A stretch of 64,000 nucleotides of DNA from Beta vulgaris subsp. vulgaris. Taxonomy: Eukaryota > Streptophyta > Magnoliopsida > Caryophyllales > Amaranthaceae. The DNA lies in contig NC_079209.1 in assembly GCF_026745355.1 (NCBI RefSeq), positions 8,974,055-9,038,054 on the forward strand, in the 5' to 3' direction. This document shows positions 1-12,151 of this stretch, in pieces; positions within the stretch are counted from its first letter, which is position 1; every line of letters begins with the position of its first letter. The position numbers and the translations under genes are program-made. The notes under the pieces are model-generated. The model had not been told where the DNA came from. It saw nothing but the letters and a program-made list of their open reading frames with translations, and did not search any database.

Positions 1-2085
1 GATGAAGAGGTCACACATTGAGGTGCACTAAGGTGCAGACCTCCACATAGTTCGGGGCTTAAGCTCCTACTATTTTTACTTGCTTGCAAGCTTTTATAAA
101 ATATGTCCTCACACATAATACACACACTCCTATTCTCTGTGCAATACAAATTTAAATTCACTAATAATAATCACACTTACCAAAATGAGTTTATAAATGT
201 TTTGATTTCAACTAAAAGTTGTAAAAATCATTCTAAAACTTTGGTATAGATGATTTGGAAGGCTTAGGACAGTAGCTACATGATTTTTGAGGTGCAATTA
301 AACTTATGGAATCGTTCAAGCAATATAACTCCAATTTACATAATGAAATTTCGAAGTAACATGAGTAAAAGAAGGTTTCGGACTTCATAGAAGAAGGTCT
401 CTTGGAAATATTAGATTAAATCTTGATAATATAAGTTATTAGATCACCAAACTACTATAAATCTCTAATTTTTTTAGAGGAATTGTCCCTTGAAAACCCT
501 TTAGAAAACTAAGGTATAGTTCATCCCAAAAAAACGTGTTTTAAGTGGGTTTTCCCGCATTTGGTGTGATGGAAAAATGAGATAATAGATTTATGGAAAT
601 CTTCGCTAATGAAATAAAGTATCGCCTTGTCAAAATTCATTGCAAAAGTTTTAAAGCATATCTGCCACAAACCAACGAGCAATTCTTGTAAAAACCGCAA
701 ATAAAGGTTGTTTTTAGTACATTCTTAGTGTGAAAGTTTAACTACCAAAATAGGAAACTATTTAACCATTATCAAATACACATGTATCCTATTTATCATT
801 ATACAATCTACTACCCAACCAAGCCAACTTCATCCAAAACACAAGCACACACAAACCTTTACGATAAATCGATTAAACACACACTTAATTAGTTTTTAAT
901 GAAAGAAAAACACAACTTTCACTTGCTTTCTTAAACATGCAATGGTTACAACCTAATAAATACCAATATACAGTAGTCAATAATTATGCAACTCAAAAAA
1001 TTTCATCCTCAAAATCGTTCTTAAAGAGAGTTCTCACAGTTCACACTAAACTAGTTCTCAAAGTGAATCGATTTTGTGTACCTTAACTTCCAAAGAGTGC
1101 AACTCGACTTTTTCTTCTCCTTAAGTTGTGATTCTGACTTTATTAGGATCATAAAATACAAATTACATTCACACAAGATTTAATAATAAAATACCCAAAG
1201 GAAGTATCTTAATTGACCTAAAACATTCAACATACTTACTTTTCTCTTAGCTGAATAAGATGGCCCTATTTCTTGAACTTCCTTGCCCCTAAAGCTCAAG
1301 TTTTTCCCTTTTCAGTATGCACCTACATCTATAGAGTAAGTATTAGGCCTTTCATGCAAGATTTAAGAGAGAGAAAATGAAAAAACGAAGTTGGAAATCA
1401 GCCCTTGCATGTACCACAGATCTGGCGTGGAAACAGGAAGAAAGAAGAAGAGTTTTGGGCGGCGGGATCATCTTGGCTTGTTGTGATGAAATTTTTATAA
1501 GGGTTAGGGAAACACGTGAGGAGGGTTTAGCTCGTGTGAATCATCAACCTACAAGGCTAGTTTGAGGTTTTTCCTCACACTTGGTCCAGCACAACAAATT
1601 CCTGCTCTTCTTTTTGTCCTCATAATAAATTATTATATGTTAGTGGTCTAAGGTCCTACAAAAATGTTTGTCCTACTCTAAACACCCTTTACATAAACTT
1701 CCTTGATTAACTTAGGTTCCCTTGGTTAAAACAAGTCCCAAAGTTCATCTTATTTATCGTACCCATTAGTATGCTTAATAGTCGCTTCTTGATTTCCCAT
1801 CCTTCAATAACTTCACAAATTTGTATAATCACAAAACCTTAAATAAAAACATCCTTGACCCTAATACTCACTCAGTATAACCTAGTTGGTTATTTATTAT
1901 TAATTAAGGATGTTATTCATATTTTATTATCACTTTTCATGCAACCATTAAACATAAGCAAAAATTATTCACATCACATTTTCACACATTACATGATTTA
2001 TCATACGTATTAACCACGTAGATCACATTCTAATTATTTTTTTGCAACTTAGGTTACTTAATCACAGATTAAATTCTCGTCATTT
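1..2085. other. AT-rich stretch without recognisable gene
   Basis: No open frame longer than 62 codons and no protein family that I can recognise. The composition resembles old retrotransposon flanks, and the gypsy remnant that follows makes this plausible as decayed LTR or untranslated sequence, but I see no repeat boundary that proves it. Confidence 0.4.
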
Positions 2086-2088
2086 ACC

Positions 2089-2455
2089 AGATTTTACCAT
2101 ATTGCCAGCCTTCATTTTTTCTGTTTTCTTTTTGCTCCCAGTTTGCAGCCTTTCCTCCCTTCCTCTACTTTTGCCTTTTGAAACTATTATGCCTTCTGTA
2201 TATCTACTTTCTTAAATGGATGTCCTCTCATCTTCTCTGTCCATTTTCTCTTATCTTCACTACTGCCTCTTTGATTACTTCTACAATTTCTTCAATTGCT
2301 TCATCTTCCTTTTTTCGAAAAAACTTTTTCTTTCACTCTCCTCCTCTTTTGCAAGTTTGGTCCTATAATCAATCCTCAACCCAAAGTATACACTTAAACT
2401 CCATTGCTTCAACTCATAATTTCTTCTTTCTAATATTATGATATATATAGTCTTT
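2089..2455. repeat. Dispersed ~360-bp repeat, copy 1
   Basis: This stretch is clearly similar to 15093-15238 joined to 20792-20961 and 21270-21340. Shared landmarks are the CTCCCAGTTTGCAG block, the TTCACTACTGCCTCTTTGATT block and AACCCAAAGTATACACTTA. Copy 1 is uninterrupted, so it shows what copy 2 looked like before two insertions. It lies just beyond the integrase end of the minus-strand gypsy remnant, so it may be part of that element's 3' LTR; this is inference. Confidence 0.75.
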
Positions 2456-2599
2456 AATTTATTGTTGCAATTGACAGCCTGAAATAAAAGGTTAAATACT
2501 TATAACCTAAGATATCCTCATTTCCTTTTTCCTCGAATTACTCGCACTTGCGTCTTAATCTTATGAACTTACTCGCACTAGAATCCAGGGCTCACGTCA

Positions 2600-4640
2600 C
2601 TCCCATCAATAAGTGTTTGATATTTGCATCCATACAGGACTTCATACGGAGCAATACTCGATTGGTAGCTATTATTATAGAAGAATTTCACGCATGCTAA
2701 TTTATCTTTCCATAAACCCTTGAACTCCTATATATAAGCTTCCAACATACTAAACTCCATTTTTTAATAAGTGACACATTTCTCCTTTTTATGTGAGAGC
2801 TTTTTAGGAGAAGTGTGTCACTTATTAAAAAACAGAGGAAGTCTATTGCGATATTTAAATAACAAAATCTGTTTTCTCATGTAACTCCTCCCCTTAAACT
2901 TCATTCCCTCGAAAAGTATTTCTCATCATGATGCGGCACATTAGCTTTCGCTTCGACCCTTTCCACCAAAAAGTTATATCGTAAGTCATCTTGTCCTCTT
3001 CATGATGAATTGAGTACGCACTGTTATGCACGTCTCCGAATTATCTTCTTTTTGTTCAGCTCTAAATCATCGATACTCACTAATTTTCCATTTATTCATA
3101 TTCTTCCATCACCATATACTTCAAAAATTAGTTGACTCATTTCTCTCTATCTTTAACCTCGGTTCCTTGATAAACTTATTTAGCTCAAATTTTCTCAAAA
3201 GGAATGTTTTAATCACCAAACATCTAGTTCTCCTTGCATATCTCCTTCCTAAATCACATTCAACTCCCATTGTATTACTCTTTGTATAACTCCTATGGTA
3301 TCAAAATGATGAAATTATTTTCCTGGCGAGGTTTCTTGTTTAAAGTATCTACTACACTACCTGCCTTTCCATGTGGTACTAAATGTCTACATCATAATCC
3401 TTGAGCAACTCTACTTACCTTCGCTGTCTTACTTTCATCTTTTTCTAGATAAAGATATAATTTAAGTTTTAATGACCAATATAAACCTTTTAGGTTACCT
3501 AATTTAATAAAATCTCTACAATTTTAAGGCAAATTCCTCAACTTCCATTCTAGATCATGCACAAGGTAATTTTCATATGGGCTTTAACTACCTAGAGACA
3601 TAGGTTGTCACTCGTTAATGTTACATCAATATACATGCCAACCCTTCTTGAGAAACATAGCTATATACTTCAAGTCCTTCTATCCTCGAAGCCAAAGCTA
3701 GAACTAGGGCAATGGTACGCGGTTAACCTTTTCTTAAACTCCTGGAAAGCTTCCTCATAGTTTTCTAACCACTTTAACTTCTTTCTTTCATTAATACTTC
3801 TTTGAGACGCCATCCTAATTCTTTGAACATATCAAAATATTATCTACGAAAATTTTCATAATTTAGTCTAATAACATTTAAAATATCACATCGTATTTAC
3901 GAATGCTACTGGTGCATTACTAAGATCAATCGGTGTTTTCACAAACTCATAATGACCGTAACTCATCCTAAATGTCATCTTCGAAATACCTTCACTCGCT
4001 ACATGCATCTAGTAATATCCCGATCTTAGACCTACCTACAAACACCCCATCTCCTTTTAGTTGATTTGAATAAATCATCTATTCGATATTACTAATTCTT
4101 ATTCCTAATTGTAATCTTATTAATCTACTGATGATTTTTACTTTATTTCATTAATTCATTTCCTTGGGTGAATATATTGCAACGATTCTTCTAACTAGGT
4201 CATTAACTTGGGCATCTCTAAAATAGGGACAACCACCTTTTATAGTCGCAATGCTGGCAAATCCTCAGATAATGCATCTAGATAATCATCAACCACCAGA
4301 GCTCTTTCCATCCCCCATTAATGCCTTATGATTCTATATTGTATGAGTGATGTAACCAATACCTTCCGGTAACACATCTTCATTTATCACTTTGCTATGT
4401 TCTTCCGAGCTTGATGACACACCCTGCTATATAATACTATCTTTGCTTAGTGATTTCACCTAATAACATTTGATGATCGCTCGATACTTGCTCAGCCAAG
4501 ACATCCTCAAAATTGTATTATAATACTCTAAATCGGAAAATATTAAATCCACCTGCAACTCTGACTTTTCAATCTCATTTTCGCAATCTCTAAATAATCA
4601 TTTACAACAACTCGATCCTCTATCAGACATACAAGTTGTT
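2600..4640 (-). pseudogene. Decayed Ty3/gypsy pol remnant
   Basis: Read on the minus strand, three landmarks of a gypsy polyprotein appear in the right order. Near 4500-4640 is a protease/RT linker resembling the family's LGMDWLSKY motif (here LRMSWLSKYRA). At about 3890-4060 is the RT core, with a DLRSGYY-like start followed by FRMSYGHYEFVKTPI and DLSNAPVAF. At about 3520-3830 is the RNase H start, with WLENYEEAFQEFKKRLT and QLKPHENYLVHDLEW. Near 2630-2660 is the integrase end motif APYEVLYG. Many stops and frameshifts separate these blocks, so it cannot make protein. No LTR pair could be delimited. The family call is firm and the limits are approximate. Confidence 0.8.
2754..2842. mobile_element. 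Short hairpin MITE-like element
   Basis: Two arms of about 33 bp are inverted copies around a short loop: the left has TTTTTTAATAAGTGACACA and the right has its complement, ending in CAGAGGAAGT. The ends resemble the ACTCCCTCTGT type of Stowaway MITE. It sits inside the gypsy remnant. No clean target duplication is visible. Confidence 0.5.
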
Positions 4641-4649
4641 GACATAGGG

Positions 4650-5470
4650 ATATTTGGTCGTTACAGATCTCCTAATTGTCAAACAAAACCTAACTAAATC
4701 ACTAATCTAGGTAAAGTGATAAGTAAGACTTCAAATCCTCATGGAATAACAAGAACACCAATGTTGCTAATCAAGTTAAGTCGAAGATTTAGCAAGATGT
4801 TTGGCTTAATAAACTAAGAACTAAAATTACTAATTAATTAGGACCTTAGGAAGGCGCTAAATTATTAGACAAGGAATCAATTGATAAAAAGATCGGGAGA
4901 AGGGGATAAAACCATCCAATCATGGTTTAGGCAATAAGAAGGGCGAAGTATAGGGAAAGAACCAAGCAACTAATTGAGGTTATTGACTCTTACCTAGTTC
5001 TAAGCCCTCTCTCAAGGGTGCATAAAACTACCTAGGTCACACATTTAAGCCACTCTCATGGTCTCAAACAAACATCCAAGGATAAGCACAATGTCAATAT
5101 ACAAAACTCTCACTTAAATCTCACTCTCGTGAGCAATTAGGCAAGATAATAGCATGAATGTTAACCTTCATCTCTTATCTCGATTTGATTAAAGCATCAA
5201 TAAAACAAACATCAAAGTGGCCAACTAGAATGGCAAGCAAATAGTAATCATGTCATTAATCAATTAAGAAGCCTAATCAAACCCCTAATTTCATATTCAA
5301 ACACCCATATCAATCATAGTTAGGGTTTCACCCAAAACCTAGCTAACAAACTACTCCATAAACACAAAAAGGAGAAATTTATAGAAATTAACAACTAATA
5401 ACATGATACTAAATATTAATCTAACATTAAACTAAACAAAAATAAACCACAAATAATCAAACTAATAATG
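4650..5470. other. No gene seen; possible LTR-type sequence
   Basis: No coding frame of note. The stretch around 5180-5400 has the look of an LTR or untranslated leader of a gypsy element upstream of the minus-strand pol remnant, but no matching second LTR is present to confirm it. Confidence 0.3.
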
Positions 5471-5473
5471 AAC

Positions 5474-5995
5474 TAGAGGTGTCAAAAACTGGGCTGACCC
5501 ACGGGTGAACCTGCATGCGGCCCAGACCCAACCTGTCCCAAGCCGAGAGTGTTCGGTTGGAAAGCCGACTCATTCCAACCCAGCGTCCACTCGTGCCCAG
5601 TTGAACCCGTGGAATTGGTAACCCAAACCTGAATTGGACCGACCCAGGTTGACCCGTGCCCAGTTGCACCCGTGAACAATGACCCAGACCCAACCTGTTT
5701 CCGAGCCAAAACTAACCCGCACCCAACCTCACCCGACAATGACCCACTCAAACCCACCCAATTGTGACCCAACCCAGTTGCGATCCAACCTAGTTAGCAA
5801 CCGACCCAGTTGTGACCCAAACCAGTTATCACCAACCCATTTGTGACCCAACCCAATTATCACCGACTCAGTTGTGACCCAACCTAGTTATGACTCAACC
5901 CAGTTGTGACCCAACCCAATTACCACCGATCCAGTTGTGACCCAATCCAGTTGTGAACCAACCCAGTTATCACCCAACCCAATTACAAACCTACC
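5474..5995. repeat. CCCAGTTGTGACC-rich minisatellite, hAT-like left end
   Basis: Degenerate tandem units of about 22-24 bp built from GACCCAACCCAGTTGTGACC and variants run from about 5640 to 5995. At 5474 the block opens with TAGAGGTGTCAAAAAC, which resembles hAT MITE ends seen elsewhere in the window (34500, 35786). No matching right end is seen, so it may be a one-ended remnant. The open frames here are by-products of the repeat. Confidence 0.6.
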
Positions 5996-6935
5996 CAACT
6001 AAACTCAAGCCAAAACTCTATGGGCATCACCTGTTTAATTGTGTCTCCCATACAACACACTTTAGGCGAAAGTTTCTACTTTTTGTTGCCGCAGATACGT
6101 CTTTGAACGTCACTTTTTTTGGTTTTCGTTGCCTATAGCTCCAACATTGAGCATCACTTTTCATTTTTCGTCACCCATAGCTCCACCCTTGAGCTACACT
6201 TTCTCATTTTTGTTGCCCATTTCACACGAAGAAGGCTTAACTATTGTCAAATTTATTAGTTACTTGCCACACCTAATTAGAATCCAATGACACTTGGGCA
6301 TTATTTAGAAGATATGCATAATTCTTGGCATCACAAGCCTGATATATTTATAAAATTAAATGTTGATACATAGATAACAATCTCGACTACATTGTATACA
6401 CATTAAAATGTTGATACATAAACCATATATGGATAGAAAATTGATAATTCATATCTATTGTTGTATTGCACAATAAGAATTATGTATTGTACAAAGTCAT
6501 CATGTATCCCTTTATTTCTCTTGATAAGAGTCATCATATACTTGTATCCTTCCACAAATTATAACATCTTCTTCAATTGCACAAATTTCGTGCACATAAA
6601 ACCAAATGTTTCTTAGTTGCGAATCTTAACACAACATGAGCACCATTAAATTGTTAGAAGTTAGAACAACGCATGCCATGTAATAGCAAACAGAAAACTA
6701 AGGGGAGATTATACATATACCTTGATAGCAAACAGAAATCTAATTTAGACTAACATTTTTACTTTATAATCTTAGTGACATAGCAGACTATTAGTAACCT
6801 CTGTTTTTATTAGACAAAAATCAATTAGAAACAGAGGTGACTTATTACTTATTAGGCACAAGTAATTTACAATGACCTCTTTTTTTAATAAGAGAACAAT
6901 CTAAGAGTTAACGGTCCGATCCTTCATAAAGTAAC
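5996..6935. other. No gene seen; small degenerate repeats
   Basis: Around 6070-6220 the phrases CCCATAGCTCCA and TGAGCATCACTTT recur two or three times as imperfect repeats. The remainder is AT-rich unique sequence. At 6800-6900 short ACCTCTGTTTTTATTAG-like arms suggest another degraded Stowaway-type hairpin. Confidence 0.35.
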
Positions 6936-6938
6936 TCA

Positions 6939-7948
6939 TTTGCTAAACGACGCCCTAGATTTTCCTACTAACGCCCTAAATACAGTATTTTTATACTTTG
7001 TATTTTTTTTCTCTCTCCTCCCTTTAACCCCTCCTCCACCTTGTCATTCTCTTTTTTGGATACAAGGGGTGATGATTTTTTTACCCTCCCTCACCACTGC
7101 CTCACCACTCCCTCCACCTTGCCGCCACACCACCACCACCACCACCTTACCCCTGACAGACCACCACCGGCGCACCACCACCTCGTCCCCGACAGACACC
7201 ACCCTCTTCTCTCTACCAATTTTTTTAAAAAATAAGAGGAGGCGTCCACCAAGGACGCCCCACCACCGGTGGAGGCGTCCTTGGCAGGCGCTCCACCACA
7301 TGGTGAGGCGCCTGCCAAGGACGCTGCCACCGGTGGTGGGCGTCCTTGGTGGATGCCTCCCATTCTTTTTAAAAACTTGGCAGGCGCCTCACCATGTGGT
7401 GGAGCGCCTGCCAAGGACGCCTCCACCGGTGGTGGGGCGTCCTTGGGGGCGCCTCCCTTAAAAAAAATTCAGAAAAGTTTAAGAAAAACAGAGAGAAGAA
7501 GGTAATTTGTTCTGTAATTTTCAGTTAAATTCTGAAGAAAATTGATTACTTAGTTTGTAATTATTATTTTTGATGAGATTGATGATATATACCCATCTTG
7601 TAAAAGGGTCATGGATGTAGAAAAAGATGATAGAAAAGCAGTTAGTCTTTTGTCTTCCATGGATTTTAGGGCGTCGGTAATGATGAATCTGAAGCTTCTC
7701 TGTATGAGATAGAGAATGCAGATGAAAGTTTTAGAAAAAAATTTCAGAATGAAGTCCTTGGTGCAGATAGAGAGTGCAGATGAAACTAATCTGAAGCTTC
7801 TGTGTCATGAAGATGAAGTCATGAAGATGATGACAGAGAAGTTGATTTTTTTAGAGGAGAGAGAAAAGAAATGCAAGATATATACATACGGTATAAAAAT
7901 ACTGTATCTAGGGCGTTAGAAGGAAATTTTAGGGCGTCGTTTAGCAAA
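6939..7948. mobile_element. 1-kb element with ~60-bp terminal inverted repeats
   Basis: The left end starts TTTGCTAAACGACGCCCTA and runs to CAGTATTTTTATAC. The right end is the complement of the same 60 bases with a few changes. The interior holds a CCACCACCACC-rich stretch and a set of nested palindromes near 7230-7450 built on GGCGTCCTTGG and GGCGCC, where both strands give spurious proline or alanine/glycine frames. Long matched ends suggest a non-autonomous DNA transposon, perhaps Mutator-like. No transposase frame exists. A target duplication is not clean: AAAGTAACT on the left, AAAGTAATC on the right but offset by five bases. Confidence 0.7.
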
Positions 7949-7949
7949 G

Positions 7950-8830
7950 CCCTAAAGTAATCATACCCATAACTATAACTTTTAGCTCCCTCATAACATT
8001 GCCTCTTGTGGAACCAATACAGTCAGCCAAAAACCCACAAATCAAAAAGTTCTTTCCTTTAGCTTAGTTTTTATGTTACCAACTATTAAAGTTAAACATG
8101 ATTGATGTAATTATGACTAACTTTAAGTTAACTATACAAGCTATATCAAATGACTTATAATCGTAAACCAAAATAGCTGAAAATTGGCATTCAAACGAGC
8201 CTTTAACCAACTTCATTTTGCACTTCCAACGAATATGGTTTCTCATCTCACATCCAAAAAGTAAAGACAAAAAGTAAACTCCAAAATGAAAACACAAGGG
8301 TAAAAGTTATGCAAGCAAATTAAAGGCACAGGCAGCAGTAGGACACTAATATCATCCCAAGGAAGATGAAAGTTCCACCTAAAGCATAAATATTGTAAAT
8401 ATAGTGCCTAGATAACTAAAACAAGGCAATTCAAATCAAAACCACTAAATTTAACACCCATATGTATGCAGCAACATTAGACTAAAACATTTCAAACAAT
8501 TATCGATCAAACTCCATTATTGCCCCCATAAGATATTGCCTTTGTATAAATGCAACTCCAATTCCGAAATCAAGATCTATCCATATTGACCCATAAGATA
8601 TTGCCTTTGTAAGCATCAGGCATAATAATTCATATATCTAGCATAAATCCAGAATACTTGATGCATCTGAAGTATAATTAGACATAAAACGCATAATTCA
8701 TTCATTTGATAGATAAGATTTTACATCATCAAAGTTACCAGAACACAACACTTCATTCCAGATTTCCAATTACATCCAACATTCTAAATCCCCAAAAATT
8801 ACAGCATCAAAATTCCAAAATTAAACCTAA
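7950..8830. other. No gene seen
   Basis: AT-rich sequence without recognisable coding, RNA or repeat structure. A short phrase, AAGATATTGCCTTTGTA, occurs twice near 8530-8610. The stretch lies between the long-TIR element and the histone H3 remnant. Confidence 0.3.
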
Positions 8831-8833
8831 CAA

Positions 8834-9165
8834 TTAAGCTCGTTCTCCTCGAATCTGCCTAGCAAGTTGAATATCTTTAGGCATAATCGTAACTCTCTTA
8901 GCATGAATACAACATAAATCAGTATCCTCAAACAATCCAACAAGATAAGCTTCTTGAAGAGCAGCAACAACAGAGCTCTGAAATCGAAGATCAGTTTTAA
9001 ATTGTTGCGCAATTTCTCTCATGAACCTCTGAAATGGAAGCTTTCTGATAAGAAGATGCCACAGTTCCTGGCCGGAATCTATGGGGTTTCTTAACTCATC
9101 CGGTCGCCGGAGTTGATTTTCGAGCAGCTTTTGTTGCTAGTTCTTTCTCGACGCTTTTCCTCCGG
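8834..9165 (-). pseudogene. Histone H3 pseudogene
   Basis: The minus strand gives unmistakable H3 blocks in order: [13 protein letters not shown], then [13 protein letters not shown], then [11 protein letters not shown], then [14 protein letters not shown], and the C-terminal [14 protein letters not shown] ending in RGERA and a stop at 8834. Canonical H3 is about 135 residues with an invariant core. Here a TGA at 9096-9098 replaces the second glycine of ATGG. About 41 bases are missing between GTVA and ELLIRK, shifting the frame. Three residues are missing from the ALQEAAEAYL helix. The N-terminal tail is unrecognisable. These lesions cannot be one sequencing error, so it is a dead, probably old copy of a normal H3 rather than a centromeric variant. 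Confidence 0.88.
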
Positions 9166-9169
9166 TTAA

Positions 9170-11200
9170 TTATCGCATTGTTTGCTTTGTTCCCGCCATT
9201 GTTGTAAAGTTTAAGCTTTTTCGGGAGCTTTTGATTTTTTTTTTTTTTTGCGGTGAGATGTTTTGGAGTTTTGAAATGAGATGGAGAAGTTAGTGTAATA
9301 GGAGGAGGTTTTATGGAGAGTATTTGGATGGAAGAAAGTGGGCGGGAAATCCAAAATTTTTTAGGTGTTTTCGTGTTTGAGATGGACAACTAGGATCACT
9401 AGATGAGAGATATTATCTATGGTTCACAGTTGCTCTATAATGAAGACATTCTGATCCGTGTATGTGCATATATGACCAATAGGAATTGAGCTTTGTTTTC
9501 CTTGAAAAAATTAGTAGTAGTAATTAAAATTTTCATCATTTATCTCATTTATTTAACCAATATTTGCTCGTGTCAAATATTTATCAGTAAATTAATTAGG
9601 GAATGACAAAGATCCATATAACTAAACAAATAAATCAATCATATAAATATATACTTGAAATTTTTATTAAATCTGTACAAATTAATGAATGGAAATGTTA
9701 ATCGGTAAATAGTTATACTAGTTATGTTGCTTATGGTCATTGTTATAAAACTATATTTATTGGAATATTACTTATACAACTATTACATACTCAGTTAAAG
9801 TTTTAATTATAGTCATGTACGTGAACTATATTATAACAATATACTTATATTGATGTCTGATTGTATCTATGAGGTTTAAGCCACTAGAGGAGATTAGGAG
9901 AGTAAAATCTGAAAGAGACGGAAAAATTGGGGGGGGGGGGTTAAAAAGGGTTTACATAGTAGGGAAGTCGGGTTACATTTTAGGTCTAATCTGAACCGTT
10001 AGATTTTGAGCGTGAATGGCTGAGATTTTAGAGAGTTGATTTTAGATTTCTAATTTTAAAGATTAAAGAATTGAATGGCTCAGATTTAATATTGTCTAAA
10101 CAAGATCATTAATGTAAAAAATATTATGAATGATGTTTACTAACTGTTTTAATAATTCCTACTTATTGTAGAAGTTAAATGAATAATGATGTATTGATGT
10201 GAAACAGTGAAAGTATAAATTGTTAAGTATGAAATACATGAATGTATGATTATTCAAGTAATGAAATAGACGGATTTCTAGTATGCTTTGATTATTGTTA
10301 AAACCGTGTAATAACATCGATGATCAATCGTATGATCATTTGATGGTTTTGACTTTTGATTAATGTCAAAGACAATCAATCTTATGATCATTTCATTAAT
10401 TAATTTTTGCCAATATTATGAACCTTAACTTAACGAAATTCAATCATGTTCATCCTCTACTAACATAGTGTTTGATTATGTATTATTTTCATATGACATA
10501 TTGACATATTCGATTAAGTGACAAGTGATTAACGTTGATTCATTGTTACTTCATTACTTGTTGAGTTGTTCAACGAACGATGAAAGTCTAACTCTTTTGT
10601 TGCTATATAGTGACTGATTCGGACTTGAGAATGAGTAAGTCACTAACTAACAAAATGTTTAAGTTTAATAGTCTATTAACCCTAACACTACAAGTCTATA
10701 ATCAATAATCCTTATGGCCGGTTGCTAGTTGTTACTTGTTACTTGTTAGATGTTAGTTGTTACTTGTTACTTGTTAGTATGTAGTTACTTGTTACTTGAA
10801 TACGTATGCAATCATGAATAAGAATAACTAAATAAGTGAATAACTTATAGGCGATACTTAGGCAATAGGCCAATTACCAATAGCCAATACTGGTGAATGG
10901 GCCAATAATATAAGTATAACTTACAAGTCTTACTTTAGTAACATTTCAAATTAGTAATATAAGTATCAAACTATTAATGATTCAATGTATCATTAAAAAA
11001 TTCACAATGACTCAATCACAATTCACAATATTAGTATAATTACTATAATATACCACTATAAAGTGTAATGACTCTAATCTATACCACAATATCATAAAAT
11101 CACATGTTATAAGTTTATAACAATCTCGACCGAAATCAATACGCCACACGGCCACGGCGCCGCCGGTTTGATATTTAGTCGTTCCAAGAACCAAGTCCTA
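9170..11200. other. AT-rich intergenic stretch
   Basis: No gene is recognisable. Small features are a run of about 12 G near 9930, a TTACTTGTTACTTGTTAG-type simple repeat at about 10727-10800, and short inverted phrases (CTTATGATCATTT and similar) near 10320-10400. No transposon ends could be matched. Confidence 0.35.
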
Positions 11201-11204
11201 CCGA

Positions 11205-11478
11205 GATTCGATTTATGCCGACCCAAGTCGAAATCCGATTTATTCTGACCCAAGTCATTCCGATAGTCGATTTCTTGAATGCTCAATTAATTCTGAAGGT
11301 CGATTTATTTTGATCCAATTCATTCCGATATCGATTTCTTCCGAACCAAGTAATTCCGGAAGCCGCATTATTCCGACCCAAGTTATTCCGATATCGATTT
11401 CTTCCGACCCAAGTAACCCGAAAGCCGATTTCTTCCGACCCAAGTAATTCTGAAAGCCGCATTATTCCGACCCAAGTT
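11205..11478. repeat. Tandem repeat, ~35-bp units
   Basis: About seven imperfect units built from CCGACCCAAGTAATTCCG and GATTTATTCCGACCCAAGT follow each other, with some pairing into a ~70-bp higher order. Units diverge by several bases each. There is no coding signal. Confidence 0.75.
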
Positions 11479-12087
11479 TAATGTAGGACTTAAGAGTATT
11501 TATACGACTATTAATGTAGGAGAAAAAACAAGAAAAGGAATAAAAAATAAAAATGGAATAAAAGAAAAGGGAAAAGAAAAAAAATAAAGGAAATGAGTTA
11601 AAAGGAGAAAAATGAAAATTGGAAAAAGAAAGAAAAGTCCAAATGAAAAACGTGAGGTGAAGTACAGTAACAAAGTGATAAAATCAGGAAAGAAAGAAAA
11701 AATAAAAGGAAAAGAAAATTCAAATGAAAAAACAAAACCCCCCAAATCCCAGCATCAGACACCTGCATCAATCATCAACATAAGATCCGTCGATTCCGCG
11801 GCATCATCATTCATTCTTAGTGCAAATCGTGGCCGTCGAAATTTTTTCAACTCAAATTTGCCTCTACTCCAATTTTCCTGTCTCAGAATCATTGATTTCC
11901 CTCAACGAATCAGAGCCTTCAATTGAAGACTTGTATTTGGACATAATATTTTTTTAACATGTGACGATCAAGTCAATTTGATTTTTTCATGGTTAAATCG
12001 TGCTGAAAAGGTGGTACCCAAATACATCATTGAAGACTTGCTCTCCACTATAGATTTTAGATCATGGAATGCCACTAAGGCCAATGT

Positions 12088-12097
12088 TATATAAATC
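12088..12097 (+). promoter_or_regulatory. Probable TATA box of extensin gene
   Basis: TTATATAAAT lies 55-64 bp before the extensin ATG at 12152, which would put transcription start near 12120 and give a leader of about 30 nt. Spacing and sequence fit plant TATA promoters; not tested. Confidence 0.6.
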
Positions 12098-12151
12098 CCA
12101 TGTACAAACCAAATATTTCATAACTCATCTCTTCATCTTCATTCCATCAAA

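Noticed and set aside
1377..1565. 62-codon frame with basic N-terminus
   Set aside because: No recognisable motif, promoter or homologous family; length is expected by chance.
5457..5772. Minus-strand Gly/Trp-rich frames
   Set aside because: Made by the CCCAGTTGTGACC minisatellite.
7041..7505. Several overlapping frames on both strands
   Set aside because: All stem from CCACC and GGCGTCC repeats inside the long-TIR element.
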